Of a stretch of 64,000 nucleotides of DNA, positions 1 through 8,514 are shown one piece after another; within the stretch, counting starts at the first letter, position 1; each line of letters starts with the position of its first letter. The stretch comes from Palsa-504 sp963753225 (GTDB lineage Bacteria > Actinomycetota > Actinomycetes > Streptosporangiales > Streptosporangiaceae). The position numbers and the translations under genes are program-made. The DNA lies in NCBI GenBank assembly GCA_963753225.1, contig CAVWBQ010000015.1:62001-126000 (forward strand), read 5' to 3'. Below the pieces are notes generated by a model. That model saw only the letters and a program-made list of their open reading frames with translations. It searched no databases and was not told the DNA's origin.

Positions 1-600
1 AATGCACCGTCAGCCGGCGCCTGGCAGGCAGACCTGGATCGCGCGCCTCGAAGGCGGGCTGTGGCGCGGTCGCAGGCCCGCCAGGCTTGACCAGGTGAGG
101 ACCTCTTCCGCGTGGTTAGCTCCGCCGGCCAGCCGGAAGGAGATGTGACCGCCGAGCAGTCAGCTAACCGAGACCGCGGCCAGCCCGGTAAGGCGCAGCC
201 CGCGACTCAGGCGCGGGTCGCGGGACGCCAGCGAGGCCCGGTACAAGCTCAGCGCGACGACATTGCCGGCGGCGTGGACGATGCCGACGCGCATCTGCTG
301 CTCATGCTGCTCGGACCAGTCAGCCGCACCCGCTGGCGCGGCCGGCACCGCCGCGATCAGGCCCGTGGCTACCAGTAGCCGGGCTCCCCTCTCATCGCCG
401 CGGGCGAGGTCCAGGATGCTCGCCGATAGCCAGGCCCCGACCGGGACCTGGATGAGCATCGGGTGCAACGGGTGACCAAGCCAAACACCGTTCAGCACGT
501 CACGCAGCCTCCCCGGCCGGATCAGCCGGGCGCCCCGCTGACCTGCGGACACCACGCGGTCAAGACGGAATTCCTGTTCGAGGCGGGAAATGAGCCGCAC
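1..600 (-). pseudogene. Relic of a DUF2231-Rieske membrane protein
   Basis: From a GTG at 600 the frame gives 146 residues with the DUF2231 hallmarks GHPLHPMLIQVPVGAW and DWSEQHEQQ, then meets an in-frame TGA at 160-162. The same frame continues past the stop with LLGGHISFRL and GANHAEE. A one-base insertion near 97-104 would restore HLVKP, which then runs directly into GPATAPQPAFEAR. In intact relatives as I remember them, that last string is the tail of a C-terminal Rieske [2Fe-2S] domain, so the Rieske core appears deleted. Three independent lesions (nonsense, frameshift, internal deletion) argue for a true pseudogene. The gene may extend past base 1. The intact family is a small membrane protein thought to act in redox or stress physiology. 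Confidence 0.75.
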
Positions 601-729
601 GGCGCTCCGGGCTGCCCGCGGTATGCGGGCCTAAACCGCGTCCGGTCGGTCCCGCAGCCATCAGGGCGGCGCCAGATGTTTGCCCGGTCTGGCGCCGGGC
701 AGCGAAGGGAGCTCTCAAGGGGGGTACAA

Positions 730-1749
730 ATGATCGGTTCCGGTCGGACGCTGACCACGGCAGGTGCGTTTGGCGGTGATGAACGCGCCAGTTCGTGGCC
801 GGGCGCCGCCACCGCCGCGGCCTTTGCCCACGCGGTCCGGTCGGGCCGACTGGACCTGCCGCTGCCTGGTAGTGGCCGGACCCGTGAGCGCTGGGCCGTC
901 CTCGCCGACTTGGCAGAGGAAGACCTCTCTCTGGCCCGGCTCGCCGAAGGACACACCGACGCCATCGCCATTCTGGCCGAGCTCGGCGCCAGCCTGCCGG
1001 CGGCCGGGAGCCGCTGGGGGGTCTGGGCCGCGCAGCCGCCCGGCCCCGGGCTAACAGCCACCAGGGCTGGTCATGGCTGGCGGCTGGACGGCACTAAGCA
1101 GTACTGTTCCGGGGCACGTTCCTGCACTGACGCCCTGGTGACCGCGGCGGCGCCGGACGGCAACCGGCTCTTCACGGTTAGCACCCGCGACCTGTCTCCC
1201 GTTCCCGGCTCGTGGCCGGCCACGGGCATGGCCGCCAGCGACACGCTCGACGTCGAGTTCACCAACATCTCGGCGCAACCGGTCGGCGAGCCCGGTCGCT
1301 ATACCGACCGGCCCGGCTTCGCGCACGGCGGCGCGGGTGTGGCCGCATGCTGGTACGGCGGGGCCCGCGGGGTCGGGCGGATGCTGCTGGCCGCCGCGGC
1401 CGAGCGCGAGGTGGGGCCGCACGCCCTGGCGCACCTGGGCGCCATGGACATCGCGCTGCATACCGCGCGGTCGGCCCTCGACGCGGCGGCCGCCGAGATC
1501 GACGCGGACCCGGCTGACCTGGAGAGCGGCGGCCGCCTGCGTACCCTCCGGCTACGCGCGCTGGTCGAGGCCACGGCCACCGAGGTCATGCACCGGGTGG
1601 GCCGGGCGCTCGGGGCCGGCCCGCTGAGCCATGACGAGGCGCATTCGCGCCGGGTCGCGGATCTCACCGTGTACCTGCGGCAGCATCACGCCGAGCGCGA
1701 CCTGGCCGCGCTCGGCGCGCTGGTGGCCTGCAGCGGTCCCGCGTGGTAG
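730..1749 (+). CDS. Acyl-CoA dehydrogenase-like protein
   Basis: 339-residue protein of the acyl-CoA dehydrogenase fold. The N-terminal helical part contains DLSLARLAEGHTDAIAILAE, the central beta domain has the typical WRLDGTKQYCSGA stretch (where these enzymes bind flavin and substrate), and the C-terminal helical bundle contains EVMHRVGRALGAGPL. It is shorter than the usual ~380 residues and I could not place the catalytic glutamate, so activity on a real acyl-CoA is not assured. The ATG at 730 is chosen because a purine-rich AAGGGGGG run lies just upstream; the frame is open back to 463 but without a better start. It is the first gene of a four-gene cassette and overlaps the next gene by 7 bp. 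Confidence 0.8.
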   Translation: MIGSGRTLTTAGAFGGDERASSWPGAATAAAFAHAVRSGRLDLPLPGSGRTRERWAVLADLAEEDLSLARLAEGHTDAIAILAELGASLPAAGSRWGVWAAQPPGPGLTATRAGHGWRLDGTKQYCSGARSCTDALVTAAAPDGNRLFTVSTRDLSPVPGSWPATGMAASDTLDVEFTNISAQPVGEPGRYTDRPGFAHGGAGVAACWYGGARGVGRMLLAAAAEREVGPHALAHLGAMDIALHTARSALDAAAAEIDADPADLESGGRLRTLRLRALVEATATEVMHRVGRALGAGPLSHDEAHSRRVADLTVYLRQHHAERDLAALGALVACSGPAW

Positions 1750-2483
1750 ATCAGAGCGCAACCCCGGCCGCGCCGAACCGCATCGACCTGCCCGGGACCG
1801 CCGAGGAAACGTGGCGCGCCTGGGCCGGGCTTGAGCATCTTCCGGCCGCTGACCCGCTGGGCTGGCCGAGCGTCGTGATCGTCGCCGCTCACCCGGACGA
1901 CGAGATCCTGGGCGTGGGCGGGACGATGTCCATGCTGGCCGCCGCGGGGGCCCGGCTGCGCCTGATCGCGGTGACGGACGGCGAGGCATCGCATCCGGGA
2001 GCCGATCCGGAGGCCATTGCCCGGGTCAGGACGGCGGAGTCAGCCGCCGCCCGGCGCGTGCTGGGGGTCCAGGACATCGAGGTGATCCGGCTGCGCCTCC
2101 CGGACACCGGACTCAGCGACCGTGAGGACGAGCTAGCCGCCCGGCTGTGCGAATTGTGTGCCGGATTCGCGGTATGCCTGGCGCCCTGGGTAGCGGATGC
2201 CCACGCCGACCATGAGGCGGCGGGCCGCGCGGCCCGGCGGGCAGCCCGGCACGTGCTGAGCTACCCGATCTGGATGTGGCACTGGGCGGAACCCGCCGAC
2301 CGGCGGGTCCCCTGGCCGCGGGCCTGCCGGATACCGCTCACCGCGGACCTCGCGACGCTGAAGGCAGATGCGATCCAGGCGTTCGCGAGCCAGCTGACCG
2401 ACCGTGCGGGCGCCACGGGCCCGGTGCTCCCGCCGGGAATCGTGGCGCACTTCACCCGACCTCAGGAGGTGCTGCTGCGATGA
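1743..2483 (+). CDS. PIG-L family (LmbE-like) deacetylase
   Basis: Zinc-dependent N-deacetylase of the PIG-L/LmbE family, which removes acetyl groups from amino sugars such as GlcNAc-inositol. The diagnostic AHPDDE zinc/catalytic motif is at about residues 48-53, followed by GVGGTM, and a second conserved block DAHADHEAAGRAA carries the later histidines. Length (246 aa) is normal. It starts with a GTG overlapping the stop of the acyl-CoA dehydrogenase gene and ends in an ATGA overlap with the methyltransferase, so the proteins are probably translationally coupled. Known substrates in actinomycetes are mycothiol and antibiotic intermediates; the substrate here is unknown. Confidence 0.9.
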   Translation: MVDQSATPAAPNRIDLPGTAEETWRAWAGLEHLPAADPLGWPSVVIVAAHPDDEILGVGGTMSMLAAAGARLRLIAVTDGEASHPGADPEAIARVRTAESAAARRVLGVQDIEVIRLRLPDTGLSDREDELAARLCELCAGFAVCLAPWVADAHADHEAAGRAARRAARHVLSYPIWMWHWAEPADRRVPWPRACRIPLTADLATLKADAIQAFASQLTDRAGATGPVLPPGIVAHFTRPQEVLLR

Positions 2484-3100
2484 CGATTCCGGTGACCTTG
2501 CCCCCGGCCTATTTCGACGCCATGTACCAGGGCGCGGCCGACCCGTGGGGCTTCGAGGACCGCTGGTACGAGCAACGCAAATACGCGGTCAGCCTGGCGC
2601 TGCTTCCGGCCGCCCGGTACCGCGGCGCCTTCGAACCCGGTTGCTCCATCGGGGTGCTCACCCGGATGCTCGCCGGGCGCTGCGACGCGCTGCTGTCATG
2701 CGACGTCGCCGCGCCCGCCGTCGGCGCCGCGGCCCGGCGCACCGGGGACCTGCCCCATGTCCGGGTCGAGCAGCGCGAGCTGCCCGGAGGCTGGCCGGCC
2801 GGCCGCTTCGACCTCATCGTGTTCTCCGAGATCTTGTACTACTTCGGGGACCACGACCTGGAGCAGGTCCTGAAGAACGCGGTCTCCGCCCTCGAGCCGG
2901 AGGGCACTCTGCTCGCCGTGCACTGGCGCCATCCGGTAGCCGATTACCCGCGATCCGGTGACGACGTGCACGAGGTGCTCGCGGACTCCCCCGGGCTGAG
3001 CCGCCTCGTCCGTCACGCCGAGCCGGACTTCCTCGCCGAGGTCTTTATCCGCACCGACGGGACGCCGGTATCGGTGGCCCGGGCGACGGGCCTGGTGTGA
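2480..3100 (+). CDS. SAM-dependent methyltransferase, NodS-like
   Basis: 206-residue class I methyltransferase of the nodulation-protein-S type. The N-terminal block YFDAMYQGAADPWGF followed by WYEQRKYAVSLALLP is typical of NodS-like enzymes. The SAM-binding motif I is FEPGCSIGVLT, and LIVFSEILYYF is the motif IV-like strand. NodS N-methylates a deacetylated amino sugar in Nod-factor synthesis, which fits its position directly after a PIG-L deacetylase. The ATG at 2480 overlaps the upstream TGA (ATGA) and has CAGGAGGT about 10 bases upstream. It overlaps the next gene as GTGA. Confidence 0.88.
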   Translation: MTIPVTLPPAYFDAMYQGAADPWGFEDRWYEQRKYAVSLALLPAARYRGAFEPGCSIGVLTRMLAGRCDALLSCDVAAPAVGAAARRTGDLPHVRVEQRELPGGWPAGRFDLIVFSEILYYFGDHDLEQVLKNAVSALEPEGTLLAVHWRHPVADYPRSGDDVHEVLADSPGLSRLVRHAEPDFLAEVFIRTDGTPVSVARATGLV

Positions 3101-3852
3101 GCGGCAGGCTCGGTGCGATCGCGGCGGCCGGCGTGGTCGTGCCGGCGCATAACGAGGAGGCGCTGCTCCCCGCCTGCCTGGCCGCGCTGCGGCGGAGCGC
3201 CAGCGCGCTGCAGGTACCGGTCCATCTGGTGGTGGTCGCCGATAGCTGCCGCGACCGGACGGCCGCGGTGGCCCGGGCCGGGAATGCCACGGTAATCAGC
3301 CTCCAGGCCCGCAGAGTGGGCGCCGCGCGGGCGGCCGGGATGAGAGAACTCCTGCGGCTGACGTCCGGCTTGGATCCGTCCGCGGTCTGGCTGGCTACCA
3401 CGGATGCCGACACCCTGGTACCGCCGGGATGGCTGCCGCGCCAGCTCGAATACGCCAGTGCGGGCTGGGATGTTGTCCTCGGTACCGTCACCGTCGCCGA
3501 TTGGGACGGTCACCCGCCGCACGTGCCGATCGCGTTCGAGGAAAGCTACGCCTTCGGCTCCGGACCGCACACCCATGTGCACGGCGCGAATCTCGGCATC
3601 CGGGCCTCCGCCTACCTGGCCGCCGGCGGGTTCCGGCCGCTGCGCACGGCCGAAGACCACGCCCTGCTCGCCGCGGCGAGGGAGGCTGGCTGCCCGGTCG
3701 TGCAGGCGGGCGACATCACGGTAGAGACTTCAGGCCGTCGGCTGGCGCGCGCGCCTCGCGGCTTCAGCAGCCTGCTGCGAAACCTGGCTGACCGGCGGGT
3801 TTCCCACGGCAGCGCCCCGCCGGGCGCGATACGACCTGACCCGGTTCGTTAG
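3097..3852 (+). CDS. Family 2 glycosyltransferase
   Basis: 251-residue inverting glycosyltransferase with a GT-A fold. VVVPAHNEEALLPACLAAL at the N terminus is the nucleotide-sugar binding start of GT2 enzymes. TTDADTLVPPGW carries the metal-binding DxD-like element, and the acidic AEDHALLAAA region corresponds to the catalytic-base ED motif. No membrane segments are evident, so it is probably cytosolic or peripheral. Starts at a GTG overlapping the methyltransferase stop. With the PIG-L and NodS-like neighbours it suggests synthesis and tailoring of an amino-sugar conjugate. Confidence 0.88.
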   Translation: MSGRLGAIAAAGVVVPAHNEEALLPACLAALRRSASALQVPVHLVVVADSCRDRTAAVARAGNATVISLQARRVGAARAAGMRELLRLTSGLDPSAVWLATTDADTLVPPGWLPRQLEYASAGWDVVLGTVTVADWDGHPPHVPIAFEESYAFGSGPHTHVHGANLGIRASAYLAAGGFRPLRTAEDHALLAAAREAGCPVVQAGDITVETSGRRLARAPRGFSSLLRNLADRRVSHGSAPPGAIRPDPVR

Positions 3853-3899
3853 GCCATCCACCACCCTGGGCTCGGCTTCCGGTTTGTACCCGAAAGGGT

Positions 3900-3923
3900 G
3901 TTTGCCAGTCAGTTGCGGGGTAG
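3900..3923 (+). promoter_or_regulatory. Possible sigma-B-type promoter before the GvpU-like gene
   Basis: GTTTGC at 3900-3905 and GGGTAG at 3918-3923 are separated by 12 bp, resembling the GTTT / GGGTA pattern of general stress sigma factors. A start near 3930 would leave a short leader with a GGGAG ribosome site before the ATG at 3961. Pattern match only. Confidence 0.35.
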
Positions 3924-3960
3924 AGGGCCGGTCCTCAGTTACAACCTAGGGAGTCATCTC

Positions 3961-4350
3961 ATGACCAAGCACGACGTCGATCCCGTGCTCCAGCAGCTGG
4001 TCCGGGCGGTCAACGAGTCAGGACAGGCCGCGGTCCCCGTCACCATGTCAGTCCACGGCACGGTGCTGACGGGAAACCTCATCGCCCAGAGCAGGTACTT
4101 CAGCGACCTGGTCGAGGGAAATCCCCTGATGAGCGCGCTGGAGCCGAGCTCGGGTCTGCTAGGCAAGGAGTACGGCAAGGAGGCGGAGGCCGAGTCCGAC
4201 CACCATCTGCACGTGCGGGCAGCGGGTACCGCCGAGGGCCTGTGGCGTATCAGCCTGGGGTCAGTCGATGGATGGGCCCTGCGCGCCGTCGCCGGCCGGG
4301 ATGCGGAGGATGACCGGGGGCCGTTCGCGCGCCTGCTCGGCACTCCGTAA
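3961..4350 (+). CDS. GvpU-like gas vesicle accessory protein
   Basis: 129-residue soluble acidic protein. The core VPVTMSVHGTVLTGNLIAQS followed by YFSDL resembles the beta-rich core of GvpU-type proteins, which influence gas vesicle formation or clustering. The similarity is moderate and no other gvp gene is in the window, so the actual role may differ. The start at 3961 follows GGGAG by about 8 bases; the frame is open to an upstream GTG at 3898 but that has no better site. It stands alone between the sugar cassette and a convergent TPP enzyme gene, with a strong hairpin between the two. Confidence 0.55.
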   Translation: MTKHDVDPVLQQLVRAVNESGQAAVPVTMSVHGTVLTGNLIAQSRYFSDLVEGNPLMSALEPSSGLLGKEYGKEAEAESDHHLHVRAAGTAEGLWRISLGSVDGWALRAVAGRDAEDDRGPFARLLGTP

Positions 4351-4368
4351 CCGTTCTCATACCCGGCC

Positions 4369-4399
4369 GCCAGGCACGCTCGCAGCGAGCGCGCCTGGC
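4369..4399. terminator. Bidirectional hairpin terminator
   Basis: A near-perfect palindrome lies between two convergent genes: GCCAGGC pairs with GCCTGGC and, after one unpaired base on each side, CGCTCG pairs with CGAGCG around a 3-base loop. Thirteen paired positions and the convergent location fit a terminator serving both strands. There is no strong U-tract. Confidence 0.75.
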
Positions 4400-4413
4400 G
4401 CCCGTCGTTTCTG

Positions 4414-6204
4414 TCAATCGCCCTTGCCCGGCAGGATCTCCCTGGCCTTGGTCATGACTCCTTCCTTCAGCACGGCCCAGCGGTCCGGGTCGCCTTTCAG
4501 CAGCGCCATGGCGGCGTCCTTGGCCTGCTCGAAGGTGGCATGCGGCGGGATGGGCGGGATACTGGGGTCCGTCCGCAGGTCAAGCACCGTGGGCCGGTCG
4601 GCGGCCAGGGCCTGGTCCCAGGCCGGGCCCACCTGCTCGGGCTTGTCGACCGCGAGGCCGTGCAGGCCCAGGCTGCGGGCGAAGCCCTCGTAGGAGACGT
4701 CGGGGAGCTGCTGGGATTCGGTGAACTTCGGGGCGCCTTCCATGGCGCGCATTTCCCAGGTGACCTGGTTGAGATCGTTGTTGTGCAATACGGCGACGAT
4801 CAGCCGGGGATCTGCCCACTGCTCCCAGTAGTGCTTGATCGTGATCAGCTCGGCCAGGCCGTTCATCTGCATCGCGCCGTCCCCGGCGAAGACGATGACC
4901 GGCCGGTCCGGATGGCCGAACTTCGCGCCGATGCCGTACGGCACGCCCGGGCCCATGGTGGCCAGGTTGCCCGACAGCGACCCGCGTATCTCGCCGCGGA
5001 ACCTCAGCTGCCGGGCGTACCAGTTCGCCGACGAGCCCGAGTCGGCGGTGACGATGGCGTTCGCGGGCAGCCGGGCTGACAGTTCGCGGAACACGAGCAT
5101 CGGGTTGACCGGATCGGCGTCCACATCGGCTTCGGCGTCCATCGACCGCCACCAGCCGGCCACTCCCGCCTCGATGGCCTCCCGCCAGGAACGATCCTCC
5201 TTGCGCTTGACGTGCGGGATCAGGGCGCGCAGCGTGGCGGCCGCGTCGCCGACGAGGTTGACCTCGTTCGGGTACCGCATGCCGATGAACTTGCCGTCGA
5301 TGTCGATCTGGATCGCGCGGGCCTGGTCGAACTCGGGCAGGAACTGGGTGTACGGGAAGCTCGAACCCACGGTCAGCAGGGTGTCGCAGTGCTTCATCAT
5401 CTCGTAGCTCGGCCTCGTGCCCAGGAGCCCGATCGACCCGGTCACGTACGGCAGCTCATCGGAGAGCACGTCCTTGCCGAGCAGCGGCTTGGCCACGCCG
5501 GCGCCGAGCAACTCGGCGATCTCCTCCAGCTCGCGCCGGGCGCCGCGGGCCCCCTGCCCGGCCAGGATGGCTACCTTGCCGCCCGCGTTGAGGACCTCGG
5601 CCGCCCGGAGGATGGCCTCGTCGCCGGGCGCGGGGACGGGCCAGTCGGTCCCGATCGACGAGGGCACCATCTTGAAGGCATGGGTCGGCGCGGAATAGGA
5701 GAGCTCCTGGACGTCGGCCGGGATGATCAGGGCGGTAGGTGCCCGTTCGGCCATGGCGATCCGGATGGCCCGGTCCAGCACGTTGGGCAGCTGCTCGGGG
5801 ACCATCACCATCTGCACGTACGGGCTAGCGACGTCCTTGAACAGCGACATCAGGTCGACTTCTTGCTGGTAGGACCCGCCCATGGCGCTGCGGTTGGTCT
5901 GGCCGACGATCGCGACGACGGGCACGTGGTCGCACTTGGCGTCGTACAGGCCGTTGAGCAGGTGAATGGCGCCCGGGCCCGACGTGGCCATGCACACGCC
6001 GACGCGGCCGGTGAACTTCGCGTATCCGACGGCCTCGAAGGCGGCCATCTCCTCGTGCCTGGCCTGGATGAACTGGGGCTCGTTATCCGCCCGCCCCCAG
6101 GCGGCCAGGATGCCGTTGATCCCGTCGCCGGCGTAGGCGAATACGTGCCGCACGTCCCATGCGCGCAGCCGCTCGAGCAGGTAATCGGCAACTGTAGGTG
6201 CCAT
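4414..6204 (-). CDS. Thiamine pyrophosphate enzyme, pyruvate oxidase/acetolactate synthase type
   Basis: 596-residue three-domain TPP enzyme. The N-terminal PYR domain contains FAYAGDGINGIL and the catalytic glutamate region ARHEEMAAFEAVGYAKFTG. The middle domain has the Rossmann-like GKVAILAGQGARGARREL. The C-terminal PP domain holds the TPP motif GDGAMQMNG, ending about 30 residues later in LHNND. It resembles the actinobacterial TPP-requiring proteins near PoxB more than anabolic IlvB, and there is no small subunit nearby. The start at 6204 is preceded by GGAGGT; the upstream in-frame extension to 6243 lacks a site. It lies 25 bp downstream of a GMC oxidoreductase gene and may be co-transcribed with it. 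Confidence 0.85.
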   Translation of the reverse strand: MAPTVADYLLERLRAWDVRHVFAYAGDGINGILAAWGRADNEPQFIQARHEEMAAFEAVGYAKFTGRVGVCMATSGPGAIHLLNGLYDAKCDHVPVVAIVGQTNRSAMGGSYQQEVDLMSLFKDVASPYVQMVMVPEQLPNVLDRAIRIAMAERAPTALIIPADVQELSYSAPTHAFKMVPSSIGTDWPVPAPGDEAILRAAEVLNAGGKVAILAGQGARGARRELEEIAELLGAGVAKPLLGKDVLSDELPYVTGSIGLLGTRPSYEMMKHCDTLLTVGSSFPYTQFLPEFDQARAIQIDIDGKFIGMRYPNEVNLVGDAAATLRALIPHVKRKEDRSWREAIEAGVAGWWRSMDAEADVDADPVNPMLVFRELSARLPANAIVTADSGSSANWYARQLRFRGEIRGSLSGNLATMGPGVPYGIGAKFGHPDRPVIVFAGDGAMQMNGLAELITIKHYWEQWADPRLIVAVLHNNDLNQVTWEMRAMEGAPKFTESQQLPDVSYEGFARSLGLHGLAVDKPEQVGPAWDQALAADRPTVLDLRTDPSIPPIPPHATFEQAKDAAMALLKGDPDRWAVLKEGVMTKAREILPGKGD

Positions 6205-6229
6205 GTCTATACCTCCGTGGCGTGTCGGT

Positions 6230-7867
6230 CTAGCGGGAATCACCGGCGGCCAGGTGATCGGCGGCCCGGGCGGCCACCGCCATGATGGTCAGGGCGGGGT
6301 TGGCGCTGCCCTGGGTGGGGAGCACGCTGCCGTCGGTGATGTACAGGTTGGGCACGGCGAAGCTGCGGCAGTCCCGGTCGACCACCCCGTGCCGCTCGTC
6401 CGCGGCCATCCGGGCCCCGCCCACCAGGTGCGCGTAGCGCTGGATGGTGATGACCTCGTCCGCGCCCGCAGCCCGCAGGATGTTCTCCATCACCGCCTGG
6501 GCCGCGCGGGCCAGCGCCCGGTCGTTGTCGCACTGGGAGTAGGAGAAGCGGGCCACCGGCAGGCCGTAGGAGTCCTTCTCCTCGGCCAGCATCACCCGGT
6601 TCTCCGGCCGGGGCAGGAATTCGCACAGCGCCCCGAGACAGCACCAGTGCACGTAGTCGCTCATGTACTCGCGCAGCGCGCGGCCCCAGTGCCCCTGGGC
6701 GCTGACGTGCTCGGCCCAGGTGATCGGCAGCGGCGAGACGGTCTGGATGGAGAACCCGCGCTGATAATCCCTGGCCGGGTCGGTCTCGTAGAACTCCTCG
6801 GTGCTCACTTCCGGTGGCGGTGCCTTGTACATCCGGATTTCGGCATCGAAGCGGCCCGCGGTCTGCGGTGCGCCCTGCACCATGAGATAGCGGCCGACCT
6901 GGTCGAACTCGTTGCACAGCCCGTCGGGGAACCTTCGTGACGCCGAGTTGAGCAGCAGCCGGGGCGTCTCGATGGAATACCCGGCCACGGCCACCATCCG
7001 GGCCTTCTGGAACCGTTCCCGGCCGCGCGAGACGTAGTGCACCCCGGTGGCCCGGCCGGTACGCTCGTCCACCGCGATCCGGGTCACCATGGCGTCGGCG
7101 CGCACCTCGGCGCCATGCGCGAGCGCGTCAGGGACGTGCGTGATCAGCGGCGAGGCCTTGGCGTTGACCTTGCAGCCTTGCAGGCAGAAGCCGCGGTAGA
7201 TGCAGTGCGGGCGGTTCCCGAACCGGCCGTTGGTGATCGCGACCGGGCCGACCTTCGCGGTAATCCCGAGCCTGGCCGCGCCGCGCAGGAATATCTCCCC
7301 GTTCCCGCCGACCGGGTGCGGCCGGTGCGGGTAGCCGTGCGGGTCTCCCCACGGCCAGTGCTGGCCGGCCACCGGCAGCTCCTGCTCGATCGCCTCGTAG
7401 TACGGGCGGAGTTCTGCGTAGCTCAGCGGCCAGTCGGCACCCACCCCGTCCAGAGTGGCGGTCATGAAATCACTCGGATGAAAACGCGGGGTGTAGCCGG
7501 CGTAGTGGACCATCGAGCCGCCGACGCCGCGGCCGGAGTTGTTCGAGCCCATCGGCACCGGGTCCGCACCCGCGATCACCCGCGGATCGGTCCAGTACAG
7601 CCGGTGTGAGCCTGCCTCGTCGCTCACCCAGTCGGTATCGGGGTCCCAGAACGGCCCGGCATCCAGGGCCGCCACCCGCCAGCCCGCCCGCGCTAGCCGC
7701 TGGGCCAGGACCGAGCCGCCCGCGCCGCAGCCCACGATGACCAGGTCGATCTCGTCGGAGTCGGAGAACTGGCGCATGTCGAGGCGGAGCTGATGATTCG
7801 TCCGGCGGCCGTCATTCGGCAGCAGCCAGGCCGACTCGTTACGCGCGCGGACGTCCCGGACAGGCAT
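6230..7867 (-). CDS. GMC family FAD-dependent oxidoreductase
   Basis: 545-residue glucose-methanol-choline oxidoreductase. The FAD-binding GxGxxG motif is in VIVGCGAGGSVLAQRLARAG (about residues 42-61). NNSGRGVGGSMVHYAG is the GMC signature region. A cysteine-containing loop CIYRGFCLQGCKVNAKA is typical of membrane-linked sugar/alcohol dehydrogenases of this family. The C-terminal block LYITDGSVLPTQGSANPALT precedes the final FAD-contacting helix. The ATG overlaps the stop of the upstream subunit gene by one base. The adjacent subunit-3-like gene suggests a dehydrogenase complex passing electrons to the respiratory chain rather than an oxidase; the substrate is unknown. Confidence 0.88.
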   Translation of the reverse strand: MPVRDVRARNESAWLLPNDGRRTNHQLRLDMRQFSDSDEIDLVIVGCGAGGSVLAQRLARAGWRVAALDAGPFWDPDTDWVSDEAGSHRLYWTDPRVIAGADPVPMGSNNSGRGVGGSMVHYAGYTPRFHPSDFMTATLDGVGADWPLSYAELRPYYEAIEQELPVAGQHWPWGDPHGYPHRPHPVGGNGEIFLRGAARLGITAKVGPVAITNGRFGNRPHCIYRGFCLQGCKVNAKASPLITHVPDALAHGAEVRADAMVTRIAVDERTGRATGVHYVSRGRERFQKARMVAVAGYSIETPRLLLNSASRRFPDGLCNEFDQVGRYLMVQGAPQTAGRFDAEIRMYKAPPPEVSTEEFYETDPARDYQRGFSIQTVSPLPITWAEHVSAQGHWGRALREYMSDYVHWCCLGALCEFLPRPENRVMLAEEKDSYGLPVARFSYSQCDNDRALARAAQAVMENILRAAGADEVITIQRYAHLVGGARMAADERHGVVDRDCRSFAVPNLYITDGSVLPTQGSANPALTIMAVAARAADHLAAGDSR

Positions 7868-8514
7868 CAGTCTCCCATCCGGACCGGATCGATGGCCGGC
7901 CTGGCGTCGGGTACCTCGAACGGCTCGAGCTTCCCTGCCCCGGCGTTCTTGTAGCCCCGCGGGTAGGCCGGCCCGGGAAAGCCGATTTCCGCCCAGGCGG
8001 CCGGGTGCGAGTAGAAGGCCGTGCAGGCGTACCTGGTCCACAGGCTCCACACGTGAGCCGCGGGCAATCCGTGCCAGCCGGCGGACTTCAGGTCCTGCAC
8101 CGCCTGCAGCAGCGCGGCCTGGCCTGCCTCCGGGGCGTGCGCGAATGACGCGCCGTAGCGGGCCTCGGCGTCGGTGTCGAGATACGCCAGCGTCTCCCGC
8201 CACGCCTGCCCGTCTTCGGGCATGTCGTCATAACGCCAGCCGTCGGTCTCCCCGGCGGCCAGCCGGGCATCGACCATCTCGAGCACCGGGACGGCCAGCT
8301 CGGCATCCTTCCCGTCCTGGCCGGTCAGCAGGTTGAGCAGGGCCCGTGCGCAGGCTTCCTCAGGTCCGCTGAAGAATTTCGGCACCGGGGGCGGACCCAC
8401 CCTGGCCGTGACGGCATCGGCGGTCACCTGATCCCAGTGCCCGGCCTGGTTCAGCACCTCGAAGCCGGGGAACCGGTCCTGATAGCCGTGCTGTCCTCCG
8501 GCGCCGCTGGTCAC
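7867..8514 (-). CDS. Gluconate 2-dehydrogenase subunit 3-like protein
   Basis: 215-residue protein resembling the small (gamma) subunit of FAD-dependent gluconate-type dehydrogenases. Family-like features are the helical N-terminal half with ACARALLNLLTG and the C-terminal YSHPAAWAEIGFPGPAYPRG, seen in actinobacterial members. I see no twin-arginine signal, unlike many proteobacterial gamma subunits, so the complex is probably cytoplasmic-facing. The GTG start at 8514 overlaps the upstream TGA, and the stop overlaps the GMC start. No cytochrome c subunit is nearby. Confidence 0.8.
   Translation of the reverse strand: MTSGAGGQHGYQDRFPGFEVLNQAGHWDQVTADAVTARVGPPPVPKFFSGPEEACARALLNLLTGQDGKDAELAVPVLEMVDARLAAGETDGWRYDDMPEDGQAWRETLAYLDTDAEARYGASFAHAPEAGQAALLQAVQDLKSAGWHGLPAAHVWSLWTRYACTAFYSHPAAWAEIGFPGPAYPRGYKNAGAGKLEPFEVPDARPAIDPVRMGD

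Noticed and set aside
463..729. Upstream extension of the acyl-CoA dehydrogenase frame
   Set aside because: Overlaps the DUF2231 relic, has no family similarity and no ribosome site; the ATG at 730 has a strong one.
5212..6285. 357-codon frame antisense to the TPP enzyme
   Set aside because: Low-complexity antisense translation without domain or ribosome site.
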